Under the pieces are notes generated by a model. It ran no database searches, was not told the DNA's origin, and worked only from the letters and a program-made list of their open reading frames with translations. Positions 56,468 to 64,000 of a stretch of 64,000 nucleotides of DNA are shown here, one piece after another. Within the stretch, counting starts at the first letter, position 1, and every line of letters starts with the position of its first letter. The position numbers and the translations under genes are program-made. The DNA is from Fidelibacterota bacterium. Its GTDB lineage: Bacteria > Fidelibacterota > Marinisomatia > Marinisomatales > TCS55. The stretch spans positions 9,674 through 73,673 of the forward strand of contig PBPT01000016.1 in NCBI GenBank assembly GCA_002724735.1. The letters run 5' to 3'.

Positions 56468-57789
56468 GAACACAACCACAAGCAATAATTGATAAACTAG
56501 AAGCTGATAACAGTCGTCTTGCTAAAGAAGCAGTTATCCAAGAAGCAATGGACGAAGGCCTTGATGAATTTTTTGATGGCGTTCGAATGGCTCTTGATCC
56601 GCTTGTTACTTTTGGAGTAAAGCAAGTTCCTGAAAAAGAAGAAAATGAAGTTTTATCTGCACAAGGATTAAGTTGGGAAAACTTTAAAGCCCTCGCTGAT
56701 AAATTACATAATCGCGAGTTAACAGGACATGCGGCTCGTGATGCAATTATTTTACAAATGAATGTTGCGACAGCAGAACAATGGAATAAATTTTATCGTA
56801 GAATTTTGATAAAAGATTTACGTTGTGGCGTAAGCGAGAAAACTGTGAACAAAATTGCTAAAAAGTTTCCGCAATACAAGGTTCCTACATTTACTTGCCA
56901 ACTAGCACATGATAGTGCTAATCATGAAAAGAAAATGATTGGACAGAAGCAGATTGAGATAAAACTTGATGGCGTAAGGGTTGTTACAATTATACAAGGT
57001 AACAAAGTTGAAATGTTTAGTCGTAACGGTAAGCAGTTTCATAACTTTGGACATATTATTGCAGAAATTGAAACAGTTCTCAAAGATCATCCATCTCCTT
57101 ATCCACTGGTATTAGATGGCGAAGTAATGAGTGCGAACTTCCAAGACCTTATGAAGCAAGTACATCGTAAAGATGGAAAGCAGTCTACTGATGCAGTCTT
57201 ACATTTATTTGATATGATTCCATTAGCAGACTTCCAAAAAGGTAGCTGGGATAAGCCACAACACATAAGAAGCCAATATGTAAGATCTTGGGTCGAAAAG
57301 CATGCTGATGTTTTAGATCATGTACAAGCATTAGACTGGGAGGATGTAGACCTAAGTACTACTGAAGGCGAAAAACGCTTTGTAGAGCTTAATAAAGCGG
57401 CTGTAGACGGTGGTTATGAAGGTGTTATGATAAAAGATATCGATGCTCCATACGAATGTAAAAGAAGCCATGCTTGGTTAAAAGCAAAACCATTTATAGA
57501 GGTTACATTAGAAGTAACAGATGTTGAAGAAGGGACTGGAAGAAATGAAGGTAGATTGGGAGCCGTTGTATGCTCTGGGACGGATGATGGCAAGGATATA
57601 CGTGTCAACGTTGGTAGTGGCTTTACGGATGATAACAGAACCAGTTTTTGGTCTGATCGCGATGCTCTTATTGGTCAGCTTGTTGAGGTTAGGGCAGATG
57701 CAGTAACACAAAATCAAGACGGAACTTACAGTTTACGTTTTCCACGTTTCAAAACATTTAGAGGATTTGAGCCAGGAGAAAAATTGTGA
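56461..57789 (+). CDS. ATP-dependent DNA ligase
   Basis: A 442-residue ligase, close to T4 gp30 in size. An N-terminal DNA-binding region (about 60-140) precedes motif I EIKLDGVRV (K168), then FSRNGKQFHNF, LVLDGEVM (motif III), YEGVMIKD (motif IV), and SHAWLKAKP (motif V), followed by the OB-fold with GRLGAVVCSG. It seals nicks in replication and repair. Confidence 0.94.
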   Translation: MVRTQPQAIIDKLEADNSRLAKEAVIQEAMDEGLDEFFDGVRMALDPLVTFGVKQVPEKEENEVLSAQGLSWENFKALADKLHNRELTGHAARDAIILQMNVATAEQWNKFYRRILIKDLRCGVSEKTVNKIAKKFPQYKVPTFTCQLAHDSANHEKKMIGQKQIEIKLDGVRVVTIIQGNKVEMFSRNGKQFHNFGHIIAEIETVLKDHPSPYPLVLDGEVMSANFQDLMKQVHRKDGKQSTDAVLHLFDMIPLADFQKGSWDKPQHIRSQYVRSWVEKHADVLDHVQALDWEDVDLSTTEGEKRFVELNKAAVDGGYEGVMIKDIDAPYECKRSHAWLKAKPFIEVTLEVTDVEEGTGRNEGRLGAVVCSGTDDGKDIRVNVGSGFTDDNRTSFWSDRDALIGQLVEVRADAVTQNQDGTYSLRFPRFKTFRGFEPGEKL

Positions 57790-58136
57790 AGAAGATAGGT
57801 TTTTGGATTTATGATTTATATAACTTTTTCTTTAGTTTAAAAATAAATCCATTACGTCATATTCCAAACGAACTAACGCAATTTATTTTAATGTTCTATC
57901 TAAGTGTTATGTGGACAGCGGTATTCACGATATGGGTAGGTGGCACTATATACTTTGGTATAGGAAGTGTAGGAGCACACTTAGTAGTTTTATTTGCGTT
58001 CTTTTTTACAGCTCTTTTATTTCGTGATGCAGAAAAGAATGGCCATTTATGGGTAAAAAGAGATTACAAACCAAAGCCAAAATATTATGAAGCAGATAAA
58101 AATAAGTGTATTTGGGATTTAGAAAGAGAAGGTTAA
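57786..58136 (+). CDS. Small membrane protein (paralogue A)
   Basis: A 116-residue protein with GTG start overlapping the ligase stop. It has INPLRHIPNELTQFILMFYL and two hydrophobic helices (MWTAVFTIWVGGTIYFGIGS, HLVVLFAFFFTALLF). A clear paralogue lies at 58533, with a glycosylase gene between. Conserved in T4-like marine phages; function unknown. Confidence 0.6.
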   Translation: MKKIGFWIYDLYNFFFSLKINPLRHIPNELTQFILMFYLSVMWTAVFTIWVGGTIYFGIGSVGAHLVVLFAFFFTALLFRDAEKNGHLWVKRDYKPKPKYYEADKNKCIWDLEREG

Positions 58137-58531
58137 TGAGAGAAGACTTAATGGTACAACAACAGGTTTCATCGGTATGGCAACATATGGTCGGTGTGAT
58201 CTGTCTTAATCAAACAAGTAGGCATCAAGTAAAAAGGGTACTGCCTGAACTATTTAAAAATTGTCCTACTCCTGAATTATTCCTAAAAACTGCTCCTAGT
58301 TTACTCAAAGAAATACTAAAACCGCTAGGAATGGTTAACGTAAGGGAAAAACGTATTCGCCAAATGTCTAAAGATTATTTGACATGGGATGGTGAAGATG
58401 CTACCAAACTATATGGCATAGGAAAGTATGGTAGTGATAGCTATCGGTTGTTTTATAAAAATGAAATACCCGAAAATGTTTCAGACCATGAACTGAAAAG
58501 ATACATAAAAGAAGAGCTGAAAGGAAGTTAA
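58136..58531 (+). CDS. HhH-GPD base-excision DNA glycosylase-like
   Basis: A 131-residue protein. WQHMVGVICLNQTSRHQVKR matches the LNQT region of HhH-GPD glycosylases, ILKPLGMVNVREKRIRQMSK the helix before the hairpin, and LYGIGKYGSDSYRLF the helix-hairpin-helix and active-site lead; an acidic residue in VSDHELKRYI may be the catalytic Asp. No Fe-S cluster cysteines. It resembles the MBD4/thymine-glycosylase branch and probably removes damaged or mismatched bases. Start overlaps the previous stop (TAATG). Confidence 0.72.
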   Translation: MREDLMVQQQVSSVWQHMVGVICLNQTSRHQVKRVLPELFKNCPTPELFLKTAPSLLKEILKPLGMVNVREKRIRQMSKDYLTWDGEDATKLYGIGKYGSDSYRLFYKNEIPENVSDHELKRYIKEELKGS

Positions 58532-58532
58532 A

Positions 58533-58892
58533 ATGAGAGTATGGGTTTACGATTGTTGGAATAGTGTTATGAATTACGAAAGAAATCCTTTAAAACACAT
58601 TCCTGATTTACATGCAAGACATATGATTATGCAAATTTTAGCATGGATATGGTGCATTGCGTTTAGTTTGTACCTTGGAAGTTTTGTAGTGTTTGGTATC
58701 AGTGCAGTCGCACATGTGGCTCTTCTCGGAGCAATAGTAATTACTGTCGGCACATTCGAAACTGCAAAGAGAGCGCCGGGTGTGTTCGAATTTAAAAAAG
58801 GATATCATACGCCTAGCAGAGGACGAGCTATATATGTTGACGGGGAACGCATTGAGTTACCAAAAGGCGACTCAGGCGGAGAACACGACTAA
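58533..58892 (+). CDS. Small membrane protein (paralogue B)
   Basis: A 119-residue paralogue of the 57786 product: ERNPLKHIPDLHARHMIMQI, a helix ILAWIWCIAFSLYLGSFVVF and a second helix AVAHVALLGAIVITVGTF. The C-terminal tail is hydrophilic and ends GDSGGEHD. Function unknown. Confidence 0.6.
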   Translation: MRVWVYDCWNSVMNYERNPLKHIPDLHARHMIMQILAWIWCIAFSLYLGSFVVFGISAVAHVALLGAIVITVGTFETAKRAPGVFEFKKGYHTPSRGRAIYVDGERIELPKGDSGGEHD

Positions 58893-58902
58893 TCAAAAAA
58901 GA

Positions 58903-58931
58903 TTGACATTTTAGACAAACGACTATATAGT
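58903..58931 (+). promoter_or_regulatory. Sigma-70 promoter
   Basis: TTGACA, 17-bp spacer, TATAGT (or TATATA at 15 bp), upstream of the 58964 gene. Confidence 0.7.
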
Positions 58932-58963
58932 AGTGATAACAAAACAAATCATGGGTGACAGCA

Positions 58964-60265
58964 ATGAGTCTAAAAAATATAAAGACGACAAAAAGGAAGA
59001 AACCTAGACGGTCGTCTAGAATTACCAAAAGTGCAAAATCAATGGTCCCTGTGTGGGATGGTTGGGAAGAGTGGGATGGTCAAAAGTTTCATCGATTTAA
59101 AACTAGTTCCCAAAGTTGGTTTTATCAAACATTCAAACATACAGAATTGCACCCTCATCTATTTAATTGGATGTTGAAAAATGATTATACTAAAAAAGAT
59201 GTGCAAGCTTGTAAAGCATTGCCTAATTGGAAATTATCCACTAACGTCTGTATAAATGCAAAAATGTTGCTAGATGGTATGCCAGACTTCAACAAAAAAG
59301 AAGATGAATATTGGCAATCACTAGCTGGCACAATGGGGGAAGTTAGACCTGTTACAGTACACATGAAAAAATCTATCCAGGAATGGATAGAAGAAGGTTC
59401 TACACTACTTAAAAATAAAAAAGTCGAAGAAAAGAAAAAAGCAGATGTATATGTTCCTAGTATTCAAGAACGTATAAGAGAGCAAGCTTCAATGGCTTCC
59501 GAAGACATTGATGTTTGGTTAGATGAATTTGTTACTAATAAAGATGGATTTGATCCAAAAGGATTCGACTTCAAAAGGCACTTTCAACAAAAAGGTGTAA
59601 CACAAGCACATGCACGTAAAATAATTAAATTTTATGAGGGCGAACTAGAAGAATTTAGAGACTTACTAAAGATTCCTACTGCAAGCCAACTATCTAAAAT
59701 GGATGAAAAAGATGCTGACTGGTGGGAACAATTAAAAGAAGGTTATTCGCATCTTAGCAAAAAAGATGTACAAAAGTTTATCTCTGCACTAGAATCGCTT
59801 GTAGAAGCTTGTAATTACGTTATAGACACCAGCAAAGCTACACGTAAGCCTCGTAAGACTAAACCTAAGAGTGCTGACAAGTTAGTTGAGAAACTTAAAT
59901 TTGCAAAAACTAATGACAAGTATAAACTTGCAAGTATAGTACCAACTGAAATAGTAGGCGCTAATGAGCTTTGGGTTTTTAATGTAAAAACACGTAAAAT
60001 AGGCAAATATATTGCAAGCAATATAGACCCACAAGGTATGAAAAGAGCTGGTTCTGGTTTAAGTGTTAAAGGGACTACAATACAAGGATTTCATGAAGAA
60101 AATAGTATACAAAAAACCTTACGTAAGCCTGATGAACAACTAAAAGAGTTTAAAGGTGCAGGAAAAGTTGCACTTAGAAAGTTCTTAGATGAAATTAAAA
60201 CCACAGATACAAAGCTTAATGGGCGTATTAATCTGGACACAATACTATTAAAGGTATCTGGATAA
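58964..60265 (+). CDS. Conserved T4-like phage protein
   Basis: About 433 residues: basic N-terminus (KTTKRKKPRRSSRITKSAKS), a region WDGWEEWDGQKFHRFKTSSQ, a helical middle, a basic linker (TRKPRKTKPKSADK) and a beta C-terminal domain (NELWVFNVKTRKIGKYIASN). The layout is that of large conserved T4-like marine phage proteins with unknown role, perhaps DNA-associated. ATG at 58964 preferred to GTG at 58955. Confidence 0.55.
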   Translation: MSLKNIKTTKRKKPRRSSRITKSAKSMVPVWDGWEEWDGQKFHRFKTSSQSWFYQTFKHTELHPHLFNWMLKNDYTKKDVQACKALPNWKLSTNVCINAKMLLDGMPDFNKKEDEYWQSLAGTMGEVRPVTVHMKKSIQEWIEEGSTLLKNKKVEEKKKADVYVPSIQERIREQASMASEDIDVWLDEFVTNKDGFDPKGFDFKRHFQQKGVTQAHARKIIKFYEGELEEFRDLLKIPTASQLSKMDEKDADWWEQLKEGYSHLSKKDVQKFISALESLVEACNYVIDTSKATRKPRKTKPKSADKLVEKLKFAKTNDKYKLASIVPTEIVGANELWVFNVKTRKIGKYIASNIDPQGMKRAGSGLSVKGTTIQGFHEENSIQKTLRKPDEQLKEFKGAGKVALRKFLDEIKTTDTKLNGRINLDTILLKVSG

Positions 60266-60268
60266 ATA
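60261..60268 (+). promoter_or_regulatory. Late promoter motif directly before a start codon
   Basis: GATAAATA ending 5 nt before the ATG at 60274, no Shine-Dalgarno; predicted leaderless late mRNA for the fibre gene. Confidence 0.5.
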
Positions 60269-60273
60269 TTAGT

Positions 60274-61377
60274 ATGAGCACAGATATGCAAAAAATTACT
60301 GATAGTCTATCATCACTTGCTACTGCAATACAAGAGCTAGCAAATGATAGTCCTACTGAGATAGAAATTAATGACCGTAGTCTAAGCGGCAATAAAATAC
60401 ATGGCGGAATGATAACAAAGTTCCAAAGTAAAGGAATCAAAGACGAAAGCACTAAAGATAAAGTACTTGTTAATGATTTAGGCTTACATGTAGATAACAT
60501 TTCAGTTGAAAGTATTTTAAACCCTGTAACTATCAAAGGAGATTTGAACGTTGAGGGTAATATCACTGCTACAAAATTACACGTAAATGAAATCACAGCA
60601 GATATACGTCATGAACGCACTAGTCCCTTAGAGTTTGTTTCAGAAGGCGATGCTGGCATCTACGGTAAAGGCTTACAATGGCGTGGAGACGGTCCTACAA
60701 AACAATTTGTTTATAGGGGCAATCCAGATAGAATTTGGACAACTGAAAGTATAGACTTAAACTCAGGTTGTAGTTTATATATTGATAGTGTACCAGTCCT
60801 TAGTGAAAAAGAACTTGGTAGTACAATTAGTAAGAGTAGCTTAACAACTGTAGGTACTCTTAATAATTTACAAACCTCAAATGATCTTTGTATTGATGGC
60901 TGGATATATTATGAATCTGATTCAAATAGATTAGGTATAGGAACAGAAGCTCCAAATGCTCAATTAAGTATTGTAAGTTTAGAATCTGAATTTATTGTAG
61001 ATTGCGAAACATCTAGCACAAGAATAGGCAATTGGACAACTGATAATTTAGATATTGTTACGGACAACACAACTAGGATTACTATAAACGCCCATGGCGA
61101 TATTGTTTTAGGTACTAACAATGAAACTAAAACAAAAGTAGTAGGTAAACTTGGTATTAATGTAAACAATCCATCAAATGACATTGAAACATCTGGTCCT
61201 GTAAAGTTTCAAGGGAAAAAGTTTGAAACAGGTATAGCTATACCAACAAGCGGGTTATACAATATTGGCGACATTGTATGGAACCAATCACCAACGCCAA
61301 CTGGATACGTAGGATGGATTTGTGTTCGTGAGGGGTCTCCAGGAGAATGGAAACCTTTCGGTCAAATTAACGTTTGA
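60274..61377 (+). CDS. Tail fibre-like protein
   Basis: A 367-residue beta-rich protein: N-terminal helix (MQKITDSLSSLATAIQELAN), then repeated short strands typical of phage fibres (VTIKGDLNVEGNITATKLHV, NRLGIGTEAPNAQLSIV, KLGINVNNPSNDIETSG) and a C-terminal head (GDIVWNQSPTPTGYVGWICV). The GIGT-P-A-L-I and GINV-NPS units match fibre repeats. Probably part of the long or short tail fibres. Confidence 0.72.
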   Translation: MSTDMQKITDSLSSLATAIQELANDSPTEIEINDRSLSGNKIHGGMITKFQSKGIKDESTKDKVLVNDLGLHVDNISVESILNPVTIKGDLNVEGNITATKLHVNEITADIRHERTSPLEFVSEGDAGIYGKGLQWRGDGPTKQFVYRGNPDRIWTTESIDLNSGCSLYIDSVPVLSEKELGSTISKSSLTTVGTLNNLQTSNDLCIDGWIYYESDSNRLGIGTEAPNAQLSIVSLESEFIVDCETSSTRIGNWTTDNLDIVTDNTTRITINAHGDIVLGTNNETKTKVVGKLGINVNNPSNDIETSGPVKFQGKKFETGIAIPTSGLYNIGDIVWNQSPTPTGYVGWICVREGSPGEWKPFGQINV

Positions 61378-61406
61378 TCAGCATCCCTAAATTATAAGAG
61401 AGTTAG

Positions 61407-61730
61407 ATGGTAAAAAAGAATGTTCGCCATAAAAATAATTATGTGAAATCGAAAGTTGCAAGATGGGATATGTTTGCAAGGTTTATACCTATATCTCTTT
61501 TGTGCTTAAATATTTTCTTAGTAACTTTTAATTACGTAGATTTTGAAAATGCATTTTGGATAACAATGGCCTTAGCGTCAGTTATAAGTTGTGTGTGGTG
61601 GGTATGGACTATTACAACTATTAGACTTGTTAGAACTACCCTAAAGAGTGCAGAAGATAGTCTACTAGAAGTAAAAACAGAAGTAAAAGATGTCATAGAA
61701 GACGTAAAAGATTTCCGTCAGCGTCCTTAA
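61407..61730 (+). CDS. Small membrane protein with coiled-coil tail
   Basis: A 107-residue protein: basic N-terminus, two hydrophobic helices (FIPISLLCLNIFLVTFNYVD, FWITMALASVISCVWWVWTI), then a charged tail (LLEVKTEVKDVIEDVKDF). Function unknown. Confidence 0.55.
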   Translation: MVKKNVRHKNNYVKSKVARWDMFARFIPISLLCLNIFLVTFNYVDFENAFWITMALASVISCVWWVWTITTIRLVRTTLKSAEDSLLEVKTEVKDVIEDVKDFRQRP

Positions 61731-61743
61731 AGATATATACAAT

Positions 61744-62331
61744 ATGTTAGTAATAGGCAACGGTGAAAGCCGTAAAGATATCAATATCTCAAATATCAAT
61801 ATGAAAAAGGTTGGATGTAATGCTATACATAGAGATCACTATGTAGATCATCTAATCTGTGTTGATCGTCGGATGGTTCAAGAAGCTGTGGATAACCGGT
61901 ATCATCAAAATAGCAAAATATATACTAGACAGGATTGGTTTAATTATTTTGCTCAAAAGAAGAATATAAGAATGGTTCCAGATTTACCTTTTACAGGATT
62001 TGAAAGATGGGATACACCTTGGCATTGGGGTGCTGGTCCTTATGCTGTATTAGTTGCAACGAAGCACTCAGACAAAATACATTTGCTTGGGTTTGATTTA
62101 TATAGTAAAGACCAGTTTATCAACAACATCTATAAGGACACTGCTAATTACAATATAGCTACTAAAAGAGCAGTTGATCCTAGCTATTGGATACATCAAA
62201 TTGGTAGACTTTTTAAACACTATAAGGACAAAAAGTTTATTATACATCAAGAAGAAGATTGGATTTTGCCAAAAGAATGGACACATAGCAATGTATCGGT
62301 TGACATTTTAGTTAATCTATATTATAATTAG
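61744..62331 (+). CDS. DUF115/sialyltransferase-like glycan protein
   Basis: A 195-residue protein. The start MLVIGNGESRKDINISNINM and the later DHLICVDRRMVQEAV, and IHLLGFDLYSKDQF follow the pattern of DUF115/CstII-like proteins (GNGPS--..., DY---D, ---GFDL), which transfer or handle sugars. Probably acts on a surface or virion glycan. No ribosome site is seen. Confidence 0.5.
   Translation: MLVIGNGESRKDINISNINMKKVGCNAIHRDHYVDHLICVDRRMVQEAVDNRYHQNSKIYTRQDWFNYFAQKKNIRMVPDLPFTGFERWDTPWHWGAGPYAVLVATKHSDKIHLLGFDLYSKDQFINNIYKDTANYNIATKRAVDPSYWIHQIGRLFKHYKDKKFIIHQEEDWILPKEWTHSNVSVDILVNLYYN
62300..62328 (+). promoter_or_regulatory. Consensus sigma-70 promoter
   Basis: TTGACA, 17-bp spacer, TATAAT inside the end of the preceding gene, 26 bp before the QueD-like gene. 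Confidence 0.88.
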
Positions 62332-62353
62332 AAGTATAACAAGAGGTAAATGT

Positions 62354-62857
62354 ATGGCATACTTTTCAACAAAAACTTACGGACACAACATCGGACTTTC
62401 AGCGGTGTTCCGTCAACCAAACGCAGATCATTCACACTGTCATTTGCTACACGGCTACAGTTTACAATTTAAGTTTACATTTGGTTGCTCAGATCTTGAC
62501 AACAAAAACTGGGCTGTAGACTTTGGTGGTTTAAAGCCTTTGAAGGCTTGGCTTGAAGATTCATTTGATCATAAGACTTGTGTTGATGTTAATGATCCAC
62601 ACAAACAAGATTTTTATGATTTACAAGATAAAGACTTATGCGAAGTAAGAGAGTTTGATGGTGTAGGAGCAGAAAAATTTGCAGAGCATGCATGGCGATT
62701 TGCAGACAATTTAGTACGTGAAGCTACTAACAATCGTTGTTGGTGTGAATCAGCAGAGTGTGCAGAACATGGTGCGAATAGTGCAATCTATACTCCTTTT
62801 ACTACAAGGAAAATTTCTATGTCTGATGCTAATGAAAAAGTTTTTGGCAAAGGATAA
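62354..62857 (+). CDS. 6-pyruvoyl-tetrahydropterin synthase / QueD-like protein
   Basis: A 167-residue T-fold protein: SAVFRQPNADHSHCHLLHGY holds the zinc histidines, WAVDFGGLKPLKAWLEDSFD the core helix, DHKTCV the substrate region and GVGAEKFAEHAW the glutamate. QueD makes carboxy-tetrahydropterin, a precursor of 7-deazaguanines used in tRNA or phage DNA modification. Partner genes (queC, queE, folE) are not in this window. Homologues occur in marine T4-like phages. Confidence 0.78.
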   Translation: MAYFSTKTYGHNIGLSAVFRQPNADHSHCHLLHGYSLQFKFTFGCSDLDNKNWAVDFGGLKPLKAWLEDSFDHKTCVDVNDPHKQDFYDLQDKDLCEVREFDGVGAEKFAEHAWRFADNLVREATNNRCWCESAECAEHGANSAIYTPFTTRKISMSDANEKVFGKG

Positions 62858-62860
62858 TGG

Positions 62861-63385
62861 ATGAGACAAGAATTTTGGAAAGAACTTAACGAAGCAAGAC
62901 ATCAAGGAGTATGCAAATATTGGGAAAATGTTTTTCCAGAAGCTAATGTCATTGACTTTAATTTATTAGTAGAGTTAAATCAATATATAGTGTCAGTTAC
63001 TGGCCAAAATGTGCTTCGAAATGATAGTGCAAACATATCAGGAGCTCATGCAGATGCAAGAATCAAACCTTTCTTTACAGAGTTTATTAATAATTATAAA
63101 CGTATTGATACAGAGATAGATTTTAATAGTTTATTATTCTTTAGTTTTTCAGATAGTCATCATAGTGTAAATTTACATAGAGATACAGAAACTGTATTTT
63201 TAATACAAGGATACGGTGAATGTGTGTTTGTCGCAGTAAATGATGACGGATCTCAAAAAGATCTATATAGGATGAAAACAGGAGATGCAATTATACTTCC
63301 TCCTATGTATTCCCATAAATCAGTTCCATTAGGTCCTCGAGTAACTTTAAGTTTAGGTGGGTTGCCAAAGCAACATAGCCATTAA
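62861..63385 (+). CDS. Cupin / double-stranded beta-helix protein
   Basis: A 174-residue protein. SVNLHRDTETVFLIQGYGEC and GDAIILPPMYSHKSVPLGPR give a cupin-type H-x-D...H set on a beta-barrel, like cupin or JmjC-like proteins. It may be a 2-oxoglutarate oxygenase or sugar-related protein. Its stop overlaps the following ATG (TAATG). Confidence 0.55.
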   Translation: MRQEFWKELNEARHQGVCKYWENVFPEANVIDFNLLVELNQYIVSVTGQNVLRNDSANISGAHADARIKPFFTEFINNYKRIDTEIDFNSLLFFSFSDSHHSVNLHRDTETVFLIQGYGECVFVAVNDDGSQKDLYRMKTGDAIILPPMYSHKSVPLGPRVTLSLGGLPKQHSH

Positions 63386-64000
63386 TGAAAAAATATATTC
63401 CAGGCGAGACTAAAGCACAAAGAAAAGCAAGAAAAAATGCAAAAAAAGCGTCTAAGGAAAATGCACCGGTAGCTCAGCTGGATAGAGCATCTGGCTACGA
63501 ACCAGAAGGTCGGGGGTTCGAATCCTCCCCGGTGCGCCAAGATCAAAAAAACTTTGTATTATGTCTTAAATGGGGTACCAAATACAGCCCTGATTATGTT
63601 AATAAGTTGTATCGTATGGTGCAACGTAATCTAACACTTGATCACGAGTTTATTTGTATCACAGAAAATCCAACTAATTTAGATCCAGGAATTAAAATTA
63701 TGGATTTAGAACTGAAAGCTGGAATAGAAGGTTGGTGGTACAAGCCAATGATATTTAATCCACATCTAGGACTACAAGGAACAATACTTTTTTTAGATCT
63801 AGATATGATTATATTTGGAAATATGGATAAGCTCTTTTCTTACAAGCAAGGTGAATTTTGTATTATAAGAGATTTTAACAGACATATTATACCTAACTAT
63901 GACAAATTTAATTCTAGTATAATGAGATTTGAAACAGGCCAGCATTCGCAAGTTTATCACAAGTACATGGAAGATATGCAAGGAATTTCAAGAAGGTTTC
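63385..64000 (+). CDS. Glycosyltransferase-like ORF containing a whole tRNA gene (3' end outside window)
   Basis: Open from ATG 63385 to the end of the window, over 200 codons. Residues 1-26 are a short basic stretch (MKKYIPGETKAQRKARK..), residues 27-52 are read from the tRNA-Arg gene, and the rest is a GT-A-type glycosyltransferase start: FVLCLKWGTKYSPDYVNKLY, FICITENPTN, WWYKPMIFNPHLGLQGTILF and LDLDMIIFGNMDKLF with the D-x-D metal site. After the tRNA there is no ATG before 63619; in frame there is only a GTG at 63532, inside the tRNA. Either the tRNA landed between two genes or the real start is unusual. Confidence 0.6.
   Translation, partial: MKKYIPGETKAQRKARKNAKKASKENAPVAQLDRASGYEPEGRGFESSPVRQDQKNFVLCLKWGTKYSPDYVNKLYRMVQRNLTLDHEFICITENPTNLDPGIKIMDLELKAGIEGWWYKPMIFNPHLGLQGTILFLDLDMIIFGNMDKLFSYKQGEFCIIRDFNRHIIPNYDKFNSSIMRFETGQHSQVYHKYMEDMQGISRRF
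63463..63539 (+). tRNA. tRNA-Arg (anticodon ACG)
   Basis: A 77-nt cloverleaf: acceptor GCACCGG/CCGGTGC, D-arm GCTC-AGCTGGATA-GAGC, anticodon arm TCTGG-CTACGAA-CCAGA, T-arm GGGGG-TTCGAAT-CCTCC, discriminator G and encoded CCA. The ACG anticodon needs host TadA (A34 to inosine) to read CGU/CGC/CGA. It lies wholly inside an open reading frame, starting exactly on a codon boundary. Confidence 0.97.

Overview
This window looks like part of a large T4-like marine myovirus genome whose host is probably an alphaproteobacterium. Evidence for a phage: AT-rich, tightly packed, mostly plus-strand genes with many start/stop overlaps; numerous small conserved phage-type proteins; a T4-type nrdA-nrdB-glutaredoxin block; a pectate-lyase-like fibre, cell-wall peptidases, DNA ligase and two tRNAs; and many T4-type late promoter motifs (TATAAATA, GATAAATA, CTAAATA). 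Evidence for the host: an alphaproteobacterial-type 5-aminolevulinate synthase, DUF1127-like small proteins, pseudoazurin, and a circularly permuted (two-piece) tmRNA of the alphaproteobacterial kind. Terminase, portal, capsid and polymerase genes are not in this window.

Layout. 1-1750: end of hemA, a YbaN-like membrane protein and small phage proteins. 1800-3300 (minus strand): an island of tiny genes, including a DUF1127 protein, ending in an alternative oxidase. 3700-8280: an outer-membrane-like protein followed by a complete phosphate importer, pstS-pstC-pstA-pstB. 8300-10850: a short UDP-glucose dehydrogenase, PRPP synthase and, on the minus strand, a lipase. 10900-21600: virion or assembly genes, with a nucleotidyltransferase / ligase-like pair, a possible -1 frameshift gene, an Nfu Fe-S protein, a PD-(D/E)XK nuclease and a pectate-lyase-like fibre. 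21600-25370: class Ia ribonucleotide reductase and glutaredoxin. 25370-29400: virion proteins including two M15-type peptidases. 29400-33400: secreted protein, two dioxygenase-like proteins, tRNA-Thr, IscU, a helix-turn-helix protein, tmRNA and a second barrel-like protein. 33400-38900: nuclease, SleB-type hydrolase, a large membrane coiled-coil protein, ribosomal protein bS21 and GMP reductase. 38900-42100: Hsp20, ClpS, heme oxygenase, a nitrilase-superfamily hydrolase and a ferredoxin-dependent bilin reductase of PcyX type. 42100-49000: large secreted and membrane proteins, one extremely Asn/Thr-rich. 49000-58900: many small early-type genes (SprT, acyl carrier protein, pseudoazurin, phosphoesterase, SWIM protein, DNA ligase, HhH-GPD glycosylase). 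58900-64000: fibre proteins, QueD-like protein, a cupin-like protein and a glycosyltransferase ORF that contains a whole tRNA-Arg gene.

How it fits together. The phage appears to carry an unusually broad metabolic set: phosphate uptake (pstSCAB); tetrapyrrole flux (ALA synthase at the start, heme oxygenase and bilin reductase at the end); electron-transfer proteins (alternative oxidase, pseudoazurin); Fe-S assembly (IscU, Nfu); purine and deoxynucleotide supply (Prs, GuaC, NrdAB); and translation/proteolysis control (tmRNA, bS21, ClpS, Hsp20). Two promoter classes are visible. Near-consensus sigma-70 sites (often GGTTGACA, 16-18 bp, TATAAT) precede metabolic and small early-type genes. TAAATA late motifs precede virion genes, and at several genes they sit so close to the start codon that a leaderless mRNA is predicted.

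All functional calls rest on reading motifs by eye; no database search was possible.
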